A DNA stretch of 58,563 nucleotides. It comes from Burkholderia sp. Ax-1719. GTDB taxonomy: Bacteria > Pseudomonadota > Gammaproteobacteria > Burkholderiales > Burkholderiaceae. Made by a program: the position numbers and the translations under genes. The notes under the pieces are model-generated. The model made no database searches, had not been told where the DNA came from, and worked only from the letters and a program-made list of their open reading frames with translations. Below are positions 40,622 to 47,326 of the stretch, in pieces; position 1 is the first letter of the stretch, and the number at the start of each line of letters is the position of its first letter. The stretch lies in contig NZ_VWWJ01000036.1 in the NCBI RefSeq assembly GCF_011753055.1, positions 1-58,563 of the forward strand. The letters are read 5' to 3'.

Positions 40622-41812
40622 TTAAAACGCGTCGCCGGGCACTCGCACCCAGCCTTCCATCAGCACGCGCGCGCTGCGGCTCATGATGGCTTTGGTGACG
40701 CTCCACTCGCCGTTTTCCTGGGTGGCTTGCGCGCCCACGCGCAGCGTTCCCGACGGATGGCCGAAGCGCACGGCATTGCGCTCGCCGCCGCCCGCCGCCA
40801 GGTTCACGAGCGTGCCGGGAATGGCCGCCGCGGTTCCAATGGCCACGGCAGCCGTGCCCATCATCGCGTGATGCAGTTTGCCCATCGACATGGCGCGCAC
40901 CAGCAGATCGACGTCGCTGGCTTCCACGCGTTTGCCGCTCGATGCCGTATAGGCCGCGGGCTTTGCGACAAAGGCGATCTTGGGCGTGTGCTGGCGCGTG
41001 GCGATTTCGTCGAGATTCTTGATGAGGCCCATACGCAGCGCGCCGTGAGCGCGCAGGGTCTCGAACTTTGCCAGCGCCTGGGCGTCGCCATTGATGGCGT
41101 CCTGCAATTCCGTACCGGTGTAGCCGATGGCTTCGGCGTTCACGAAGATCGTCGGGATACCCGCATTGATCATCGTCGCTTTGAGCGTGCCAACGCCCGG
41201 CACTTCGAGGTCGTCGACGAGGTTGCCGGTGGGGAACATCGCGCCGCCCGCGCCTTCTTCCTCGGCGGCGGGGTCGAGGAATTCGAGCTGCACTTCGGCG
41301 GCGGGGAAGGTCACGCCGTCGAGTTCGAAGTCGCCGGTTTCCTGCACCTGACCGTTGGTGATGGGCACGTGCGCAACGATGGTCTTGCCGATGTTGGCCT
41401 GCCAGATGCGCACGGTGGCGACGCCGCTATCGGGTACGCGGCTGGGGTCGATCAGGCCGCTGCTGATCGCGAACGGCCCGACTGCGGCCGACAGATTGCC
41501 GCAGTTGCCGCTCCAGTCCACGAAGGCCTTGTCGATGGCGACCTGGCCGAACAGATAGTCGACATCGTGATCTGGACGCGTGCTTTTGGCGACGATCACG
41601 GTCTTGCTGGTGCTGGAGGTGGCGCCGCCCATGCCGTCGATCTGCTTGCCGTAGGGGTCGGGGCTGCCGATGACGCGCATGAGCAGTTTGTCGCGCGCCG
41701 GGCCGGGCTGCTGCGCGGCCTCGGGCAGATCCTGCAGGCGGAAGAACACGCCTTTACTGGTGCCGCCGCGCATATAGGTGGCGGGAATCTTGATCTGGGG
41801 TAGTTGGCTCAT
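40622..41812 (-). CDS. prpF: 2-methylaconitate cis-trans isomerase
   Basis: A 396-residue PrpF. M-R-G-G-T-S-K-G-V-F-F at residues 14-24, G-M-G-G-A-T-S-S-T-S-K near 60-70 and D-W-S-G-N-C-G-N-L-S near 99-108 are signature stretches of the PrpF/diaminopimelate-epimerase-like fold. In the AcnD variant of the 2-methylcitrate cycle, it isomerises the trans-2-methylaconitate made by AcnD to the cis form for hydration. Its ATG overlaps the stop of the DUF559 gene as ATGA, suggesting translational coupling. It is the last gene of the prp operon. Confidence 0.94.
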   Translation of the reverse strand: MSQLPQIKIPATYMRGGTSKGVFFRLQDLPEAAQQPGPARDKLLMRVIGSPDPYGKQIDGMGGATSSTSKTVIVAKSTRPDHDVDYLFGQVAIDKAFVDWSGNCGNLSAAVGPFAISSGLIDPSRVPDSGVATVRIWQANIGKTIVAHVPITNGQVQETGDFELDGVTFPAAEVQLEFLDPAAEEEGAGGAMFPTGNLVDDLEVPGVGTLKATMINAGIPTIFVNAEAIGYTGTELQDAINGDAQALAKFETLRAHGALRMGLIKNLDEIATRQHTPKIAFVAKPAAYTASSGKRVEASDVDLLVRAMSMGKLHHAMMGTAAVAIGTAAAIPGTLVNLAAGGGERNAVRFGHPSGTLRVGAQATQENGEWSVTKAIMSRSARVLMEGWVRVPGDAF

Positions 41813-42210
41813 AAAAATCCCGTTTCTACAGTTTTTCTCCCCTCTCCCTGCGGGAGAGGGGCCGGGGGAGTGGCGCTGGCGCGTCGAGTGACCGTCATCA
41901 GAATCACCTCAAGCACTGCTTCGGTGTTCTGCAATATCTCATCGTTCCAGAAGCGCAGAACGGTGCAGCCGCGGTTCTTTAACCAGGCGTCGCGTACGGC
42001 GTCACCTGCGTTGCCGTTGTGGTGTCCGCCGTCGGCTTCGATCACCACGCGTGCGCCGCAGTGCATGAAATCGACGATGTACGGGCCGATGGGGTGCTGG
42101 CGGCGGAATTTCTCGCCGCTCAGGCGGTGGGCGCGGAGGTGACGCCAGACGCGTTGCTCGGCTTCGGTCATGTGCTGGCGTAGATATCGGGCTTGCTCTA
42201 TCTGGTTCAT
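41809..42210 (-). CDS. DUF559 (Vsr-like nuclease fold) protein inside the prp operon
   Basis: A 133-residue protein of the DUF559 family, related to the very-short-patch repair endonuclease fold. M-T-E-A-E-Q-R-V-W-R-H-L-R and F-R-R-Q-H-P-I-G-P-Y-I-V-D-F precede the presumed active segment I-E-A-D-G-G-H-H; I-V-D-F and I-E-A-D-G supply the acidic residues. From about residue 110 the protein runs into A-P-L-P-Q-G-E-G, encoded by the left flanking repeat, and a unique tail that ends in a 4-base overlap with prpF. ATG 42210 follows GGGGAG. Inverted repeats flank it (41839 and 42262), and no other prp operon role is known for it. Nuclease activity is inferred. Confidence 0.85.
   Translation of the reverse strand: MNQIEQARYLRQHMTEAEQRVWRHLRAHRLSGEKFRRQHPIGPYIVDFMHCGARVVIEADGGHHNGNAGDAVRDAWLKNRGCTVLRFWNDEILQNTEAVLEVILMTVTRRASATPPAPLPQGEGRKTVETGFL
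41839..41875 (+). repeat. Left terminal inverted repeat of the DUF559 unit
   Basis: Perfect 10-base arms at 41839-41848 and 41852-41861 with a 3-base loop, then CCGGGGGAGTGG leading toward the gene. The minus-strand reading gives the A-T-P-P-A-P-L-P-Q-G-E-G part of the DUF559 protein. It could also act as a transcriptional hairpin between the DUF559 and prpF genes. Confidence 0.7.
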
Positions 42211-42226
42211 TCCCCGCTCCCCCACT

Positions 42227-42262
42227 CCCCACTCCCCAACCCCTCTCCCTTAGGGAGAGGGG
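42227..42262 (-). repeat. Right terminal inverted repeat of the DUF559 unit
   Basis: Perfect 11-base arms at 42240-42250 and 42252-42262 with a single-base loop, then, read leftward, TTGGGGAGTGGGG. This is the left repeat in opposite orientation with only a few differences. The adjoining AGTGGGG motif is repeated once more toward the start codon and supplies the DUF559 ribosome site. Confidence 0.7.
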
Positions 42263-42264
42263 CT

Positions 42265-44859
42265 TTACGTCGCTTGTGATGACTCCAGGAAGTCTTGTGC
42301 AAAGCGCTGCAGCACGCCGCCTGCTTCGTAGATCGACACTTCTTCCGCTGTGTCCAGTCTGCACGTTACCGGCACTTGTGCGCGTTCGCCGTTCTTGCGC
42401 ACGATCACCAGTGTCAGGTCCGCCCTTGGCGTGCGCTCGCCGATTACGTCGTACGTTTCCGTGCCGTCGATCCCTAGCGTCGTGCGGTTGGTGCCCGCCT
42501 TGAACTCCAGCGGCAATACGCCCATGCCGATCAGGTTCGTACGGTGAATGCGCTCGAAGCCTTCCGCCACGATCGCCTCCACACCCGCCAGTCGCACGCC
42601 CTTGGCCGCCCAGTCGCGCGACGAGCCCTGGCCGTAGTCTGCGCCCGCCACGATGATCAGCGGCTGCTTGCGCTCCATGTAGGTTTCGATCGCTTCCCAC
42701 ATGCGCGTTACCTTGCCCTCCGGTTCGACGCGCGCCAGCGAACCCTTCTTCTGCACGCCGTCCACCACCGCCATTTCGTTGATGAGCGTGGGGTTCGCAA
42801 AAGTTGCGCGTTGCGCCGTGAGGTGGTCGCCCCGGTGCGTGGCGTACGAGTTGAAGTCCTCTTCGGGCAAGCCCATTTTTGCGAGGTATTCGCCCGCTGC
42901 GCTGTCCGGCAGGATCGCGTTCGACGGCGAAAGATGGTCGGTCGTGATGTTGTCGCCCAGCACGGCCAGCGGTCGCAGTCCGCGCAGCGTGCGCTCGCCC
43001 GCCAATGCGCCTTCCCAGTACGGCGGGCGGCGAATATACGTGCTCTGAGCGCGCCAGTCGTAGAGCGGGTCGGTGGTCTCGCCGCTGGCGGCCGTGACCG
43101 CGAACATCGGCTCGTACACCTTGCGGAACTGCTCCGGCTTCACGCTCTGCGCCACGATCGCGTCGATTTCCTCGTCGCCTGGCCAGAGGTCCTTCAGATA
43201 GACCGGTTGGCCGTTCTGATCCGTGCCCAGCGAGTCTTTCTCGATGTCGAAGCGGATCGTGCCCGCAATCGCGTAGGCCACCACCAGCGGCGGCGAAGCC
43301 AGAAAGGCCTGCTTCGCGTACGGATGGATACGGCCGTCGAAGTTGCGGTTGCCCGACAACACAGCGGTCGCATACAGATCGCGATCGACGATTTCCTGCT
43401 GGATCTTCGGGTCGAGCGCGCCCGACATGCCGTTACAGGTCGTGCACGCAAACGCGACGATGCCAAAGCCCAGCTTTTCCAGATCCGGCAGCAGCTTCGA
43501 TTCTTCCAGATACAGTTCGACCGCCTTCGATCCCGGCGCGAGCGAACTCTTCACCCAGGGCTTGCGCGTGAGGCCGCGCGCGTTCGCATTGCGCGCCAGC
43601 AGCGCCGCCGCGATGACGTTGCGCGGATTGCTGGTGTTCGTGCAACTCGTGATGGCCGCGATGATGACCGCGCCATCCGGCATCTGCCCCGGCGTTTCTT
43701 CCCATTTGCCCGCGATGCCGCGCTCCGCCAGTGCGGAAGTCGGCAGGCGTTTGTGCGGGTTCGACGGACCGGCCATATTGCGCACGACGCTCGACAGGTC
43801 GAACGTGAGCGTGCGCTCGTATTGCACGTTGGCAAGCGAATCGGACCACAGGCCAGCGGTTTTCGCGTAGGTTTCGACCAGCGCGACCTGCTCTTCCTCG
43901 CGGCCCGTGAGGCGCAGATAGTCGAGCGTCTGCTTGTCGATGAAGAACATCGCGGCCGTGGCGCCGTACTCAGGCGCCATGTTCGAGATCGTGGCGCGGT
44001 CGCCGAGCGTGAGGCTCGACGCGCCAACGCCACGAAACTCCAGATACGCGCCCACGACCTTTTCTTTGCGCAGGAATTCGGTGAGGGCGAGCACGACGTC
44101 GGTGGCGGTGATGCCGGGCTGACGCTTGCCCGTCAGTTCCACGCCGACGATATCCGGCAGGCGCATCCACGACGCGCGGCCCAGCATGACGTTTTCCGCT
44201 TCCAGGCCGCCCACGCCGATGGCGATCACGCCCAGCGCATCCACGTGCGGCGTGTGGCTGTCGGTGCCCACGCAGGTATCCGGATAAGCGACGCCATCCG
44301 TTACGCCAATCACCGGCGACATCTTCTCCAGATTGATCTGGTGCATGATGCCGTTGCCCGGCGGAATCACATCGACGTTCTTGAACGCTTTCTTCGTCCA
44401 GTTGATGAAGTCGAAGCGGTCAACATTGCGACGATCTTCGATCGCGCGGTTCTTTTCGAACGCCTGCGGATCGAAACCGCCGCATTCCACCGCCAGCGAG
44501 TGATCGACGATCAACTGAACCGGCACGACCGGGTTGACCTTGGCAGGGTCGCCGCCTTGATCGGCGATGGCGTCGCGCAGGCCCGCGAGATCGACCAGCG
44601 CGGTCTGGCCGAGAATGTCGTGGCAGACGACGCGCGCCGGATACCACGGGAAATCGAGGTCGCGTTTGCGCTCGATAAGCTGCTGCAGCGACGCGGTGAG
44701 GGTAGCCGGCTCGCAGCGGCGCACGAGGTTTTCGGCGAGGACGCGCGAGGTGTAGGGCAACGTGTCCCAGGCGCCGGGCTGGATCGCTTCGACGGCTTCG
44801 CGCGCGTCGAAGTAATCGAGCCGGGTGCCGGGAAGAGGCTTGCGGTGGGCAGTATTCAC
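42265..44859 (-). CDS. acnD: 2-methylcitrate dehydratase, Fe/S-dependent (AcnD)
   Basis: An 864-residue aconitase-family enzyme. The 4Fe-4S cysteines lie in I-T-S-C-T-N-T-S-N-P and in A-C-T-T-C-N-G-M-S-G. G-T-D-S-H-T-P-H near 215 and the C-terminal swivel domain with G-A-D-Y-G-Q-G-S-S-R-D-W and N-L-I-G-M-G-V-L-P complete the active site. The N-terminus N-T-A-H-R-K-P-L-P-G-T-R-L-D-Y-F is that of AcnD rather than AcnA. It dehydrates 2-methylcitrate to trans-2-methylaconitate, which PrpF then isomerises. The start is GTG 44859 with a poor Shine-Dalgarno, 142 bases after prpC, so its translation may depend on the operon context. Confidence 0.95.
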   Translation of the reverse strand: MNTAHRKPLPGTRLDYFDAREAVEAIQPGAWDTLPYTSRVLAENLVRRCEPATLTASLQQLIERKRDLDFPWYPARVVCHDILGQTALVDLAGLRDAIADQGGDPAKVNPVVPVQLIVDHSLAVECGGFDPQAFEKNRAIEDRRNVDRFDFINWTKKAFKNVDVIPPGNGIMHQINLEKMSPVIGVTDGVAYPDTCVGTDSHTPHVDALGVIAIGVGGLEAENVMLGRASWMRLPDIVGVELTGKRQPGITATDVVLALTEFLRKEKVVGAYLEFRGVGASSLTLGDRATISNMAPEYGATAAMFFIDKQTLDYLRLTGREEEQVALVETYAKTAGLWSDSLANVQYERTLTFDLSSVVRNMAGPSNPHKRLPTSALAERGIAGKWEETPGQMPDGAVIIAAITSCTNTSNPRNVIAAALLARNANARGLTRKPWVKSSLAPGSKAVELYLEESKLLPDLEKLGFGIVAFACTTCNGMSGALDPKIQQEIVDRDLYATAVLSGNRNFDGRIHPYAKQAFLASPPLVVAYAIAGTIRFDIEKDSLGTDQNGQPVYLKDLWPGDEEIDAIVAQSVKPEQFRKVYEPMFAVTAASGETTDPLYDWRAQSTYIRRPPYWEGALAGERTLRGLRPLAVLGDNITTDHLSPSNAILPDSAAGEYLAKMGLPEEDFNSYATHRGDHLTAQRATFANPTLINEMAVVDGVQKKGSLARVEPEGKVTRMWEAIETYMERKQPLIIVAGADYGQGSSRDWAAKGVRLAGVEAIVAEGFERIHRTNLIGMGVLPLEFKAGTNRTTLGIDGTETYDVIGERTPRADLTLVIVRKNGERAQVPVTCRLDTAEEVSIYEAGGVLQRFAQDFLESSQAT

Positions 44860-44954
44860 GGCTGGGGGACCAAAGATGTAATGGAGGTTTGCAGCGGCGC
44901 ATGACGCGCGCCGTGAGCGACCGGGTCACTCTACGCGCGCGCCGCGCCGCGTCA

Positions 44955-44992
44955 CAGTCAGCCGGACGGCATAGGCCATCCGGACGACTGAC
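44955..44992 (-). other. Hairpin in the prpC-acnD spacer
   Basis: About 16-base arms with few mismatches surround a CTAT loop, ten bases past the prpC stop and roughly 95 bases before the acnD start. No T-run follows. It may stabilise the upstream prpBC message or thin out read-through to acnD; the 142-base spacer has no other recognisable content. Confidence 0.4.
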
Positions 44993-45001
44993 GTACAACG
45001 A

Positions 45002-46168
45002 TCAACGCTTGCCGATCGGCACGAACTTCAGGTTTTCCGGGCCGGTGTAGTTGGCGCTCGGACGGATGATCTTGTTGTCGACACGTTGTTCGATGATGTG
45101 CGCGCTCCAGCCGGCGGTGCGTGCGATCACGAAGAGCGGCGTGAACATCGCGGTCGGCACGCCCATCATGTGATACGACACCGCGCTGAACCAGTCGAGG
45201 TTCGGGAACATCTTCTTGACTTCCCACATCGTCGATTCAAGGCGCTCGGCGATATCGAACAGCTTCAGATTCGACTGTTCCTTCGAGAGCTTCTTGGCGA
45301 CTTCCTTGATGACCTTGTTGCGCGGGTCCGAGATCGTATAGACCGGATGGCCGAAGCCGATCACGACTTCCTTGCGTTCGACGCGCGCGCGGATGTCCGC
45401 TTCCGCCTGATCCGGGTCTTCGTAACGCGACTGGATTTCGAACGCCACTTCGTTCGCGCCGCCGTGCTTCGGGCCGCGCAGCGCGCCGATCGCGCCCGTG
45501 ATGGCCGAGTAGATATCCGCGCCCGTGCCCGCGATCACGCGGCCCGTGAAGGTCGAGGCGTTGAATTCGTGTTCGGCGTAGAGATTGAGCGAAACGTGCA
45601 TCGCGTCGACCCACGACTTCGACGGCTCCACGCCATGCAGCAGATGCAGGAAATGGCCGCCGATCGAATCGTCGTCGGTTTCCACTTCGATGCGCTTGCC
45701 GTTATGCGAGTAGTGATACCAGTACAGCAGCATCGAGCCGAGCGAGGCCATCAGACGGTCGGCGATATCGCGTGCGCCCGGCAGGTTGTGGTCGTCCTTT
45801 TCCGGCAGCACGGTGCCCAGCACCGACACGCCCGTGCGCATCACGTCCATCGGGTGCGCCGAAGCGGGCACCCATTCGAGCGCCGCCTTTACGTTCGCGG
45901 GCAGGCCGCGCAGCGCCTTGAGTTTGGTCTTGTACGCGGCCAGTTCGGCCGTGTTCGGCAGCTTGCCGTGCACCAGCAGATACGCGACTTCCTCGAATTC
46001 GCAGGCCGTCGCGAGGTCGAGAATGTCGTAGCCGCGGTAGTGCAGGTCGTTGCCGGTGCGGCCCACGGTGCACAGCGCCGTGTTGCCTGCCGCCACGCCC
46101 GACAGGGCGACCGACTTCTTCGGCTTGAAACCGCCTGCGCTTTGCGTGGTGTTGTCCGTTTCGCTCAT
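45002..46168 (-). CDS. prpC: 2-methylcitrate synthase
   Basis: A 388-residue citrate-synthase-family enzyme joining propionyl-CoA and oxaloacetate. Y-R-G-Y-D-I-L-D-L-A near 44-53 and E-F-E-E-V-A-Y-L-L-V-H-G-K-L-P follow the short type II-like pattern of PrpC. The catalytic residues are in Y-A-E-H-E-F-N-A-S-T-F, G-F-G-H-P-V-Y (His with substrate-binding Gly-Phe) and in the later N-L-D-W-F-S-A-V segment. GAGG(A) lies seven to eight bases before the ATG. It is the second gene of the prp operon, 58 bases after prpB. Confidence 0.95.
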   Translation of the reverse strand: MSETDNTTQSAGGFKPKKSVALSGVAAGNTALCTVGRTGNDLHYRGYDILDLATACEFEEVAYLLVHGKLPNTAELAAYKTKLKALRGLPANVKAALEWVPASAHPMDVMRTGVSVLGTVLPEKDDHNLPGARDIADRLMASLGSMLLYWYHYSHNGKRIEVETDDDSIGGHFLHLLHGVEPSKSWVDAMHVSLNLYAEHEFNASTFTGRVIAGTGADIYSAITGAIGALRGPKHGGANEVAFEIQSRYEDPDQAEADIRARVERKEVVIGFGHPVYTISDPRNKVIKEVAKKLSKEQSNLKLFDIAERLESTMWEVKKMFPNLDWFSAVSYHMMGVPTAMFTPLFVIARTAGWSAHIIEQRVDNKIIRPSANYTGPENLKFVPIGKR

Positions 46169-46226
46169 GGTGTCTTCCTCTCTCGATCTAATAGGTTCAA
46201 ACGTATCGGGGACGCGTTGGCGGCGC

Positions 46227-47117
46227 TTACTTCTTCGAGGCGAACAGCGCGTCGAGCTTGTCTTCGTATTCGTGATAGCCGAGGTATTTGTACAGATCCT
46301 CGCGCGACTGCATGGTCGAAACCGCCGCCTTTTGCGTGCCGTCGCGCTTGACCGTCTCGTAGAAGTTCAGCGCGGCGGCGTTCATGGCGCGATAGGCGCC
46401 GCAGCAGTAAAGCGCGATGTCGACGTTCGCACTCTTCAGTTCTTCGGTCGTGAAGAACGGCGTCGAGCCGAATTCGGTCAGGTTGGCGAGGATCGGCACC
46501 TTCACGGCAGCCTTGAAGCGGCGATAGTCGTCCAGCGTCTTCATGGCTTCGGGGAAGATCATGTCCGCGCCCGCTTCGACGTAGGCGACCGCGCGCTCGA
46601 TGGCGGAATCGATGCCTTCGGCGGCGGCGGCGTCGGTGCGGGCCATGATGACGAAGCCGTCGTCGGTGCGCGCGTCAACGGCGGCCTTCACGCGGTCCAC
46701 CATCTCGTCGATCGGTACGACTTCCTTGTTCGGACGATGGCCGCAGCGCTTCTGGCCCACCTGGTCTTCCATGTGCACGGCAGCCACGCCCGCCTTGATG
46801 AACGACTTGATGGTGCGTGCGATGTTGAAGGCGCCGCCCCAGCCGGTGTCGATATCGACCATCAGCGGAATGTCCACGGCGTCGGTGATGCGGCGCGCAT
46901 CGATCAGCACGTCGTCCATCGTGCTGATGCCCAGGTCCGGCACGCCCAGCGAATTGGCGGCCACGCCGCCGCCGGACAGATAGACGGCCTTGAAGCCGGT
47001 TTGCTCGGCCAGTTTGGCGGCGTAGGCGGTGATCGCGCCCACGACTTGCAGCGGTTGTTCGGTAGCCACGGCCGCGCGGAATTTCGCGCCGGCGCTTGCG
47101 GGGAATTTGCTGTTCAT
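46227..47117 (-). CDS. prpB: 2-methylisocitrate lyase
   Basis: A 296-residue isocitrate-lyase-superfamily enzyme. K-R-C-G-H-R-P-N-K contains the active-site Cys loop of PrpB. V-Y-L-S-G-G-G-V-A-A near 45-54, D-I-D-T-G-W-G (Mg site) and M-E-D-Q-V-G-Q lead to it, and A-R-T-D-A follows. It splits 2-methylisocitrate to pyruvate and succinate. ATG 47117 is used, nine bases after GGAG; an in-frame extension to 47270 would run through the promoter and operator. First gene of the operon, with a sigma-54 promoter 34 bases or more upstream. Confidence 0.95.
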   Translation of the reverse strand: MNSKFPASAGAKFRAAVATEQPLQVVGAITAYAAKLAEQTGFKAVYLSGGGVAANSLGVPDLGISTMDDVLIDARRITDAVDIPLMVDIDTGWGGAFNIARTIKSFIKAGVAAVHMEDQVGQKRCGHRPNKEVVPIDEMVDRVKAAVDARTDDGFVIMARTDAAAAEGIDSAIERAVAYVEAGADMIFPEAMKTLDDYRRFKAAVKVPILANLTEFGSTPFFTTEELKSANVDIALYCCGAYRAMNAAALNFYETVKRDGTQKAAVSTMQSREDLYKYLGYHEYEDKLDALFASKK

Positions 47118-47150
47118 GCGTGAAGTCTCCGAAGGAATCGGCGCTGATAC

Positions 47151-47166
47151 TGCAGATACCGTGCCA
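47151..47166 (-). promoter_or_regulatory. Sigma-54 promoter of the prp operon
   Basis: Read on the minus strand, TGGCACGGTATCTGCA carries GG and GC separated by exactly 10 bases and matches the -24/-12 consensus (TGGCACG-N4-TTGC) at all but one of the key positions. Transcription would start about 12 bases downstream, close to 47139, giving a leader of some 20 bases to prpB. PrpR, encoded divergently, is a sigma-54 activator. Confidence 0.85.
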
Positions 47167-47242
47167 GCGCTAAGGCGGTGGGCAAGCCGTGATCTAAGAC
47201 GTTGATTTTGCGCCTGATCGCTTGCGATAGGGTTCTCGCCCC

Positions 47243-47299
47243 GATTTCTCTTGTGAAATCGTGATTTCAATTATGAAATCGAAGCGCGATAATGAAATT
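47243..47299. promoter_or_regulatory. Array of GAAATC half-sites, probable PrpR operators
   Basis: GATTTC at 47243, GAAATC at 47255, GATTTC at 47263, GAAATC at 47275 and the variant GAAATT at 47294 alternate over 57 bases. The central pair TGAAATC-GT-GATTTCA is a perfect 16-base palindrome at 47254-47269. The array sits about 90-130 bases upstream of the sigma-54 promoter, the usual range for enhancer sites, and just before the prpR start, so it may also serve autoregulation. Confidence 0.7.
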
Positions 47300-47326
47300 T
47301 CGTCTGAAAACGCCCCAACAACGTCG

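Larger units (their letters stand above)
41839..42262. mobile_element. Candidate DUF559 mini-element with terminal inverted repeats
   Basis: A 424-base unit. Its two ends carry the same approximately 36-base sequence in opposite orientation, each made of a perfect palindrome (CCCCTCTCCC with GGGAGAGGGG) followed inward by GGGG(G)AGTGG. The right end stops two bases before the acnD stop codon (TAA at 42265-42267). The left end lies inside the DUF559 reading frame, 27 bases before prpF. I see no obvious target-site duplication. No transposase is present, so movement would need help or have been an old event; status as a mobile element is inferred from the repeats. Confidence 0.5.

Noticed and set aside
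42544..44904. A 786-codon frame antisense to acnD
   Set aside because: Its residues are Arg/His/Gln/Val-rich low-complexity as expected from the complement of a high-GC gene; acnD is certain on the other strand.
46227..47270. Longer PrpB starting at 47270
   Set aside because: The extra 51 residues span the sigma-54 promoter and operator, while ATG 47117 has a proper ribosome site and starts the conserved protein.
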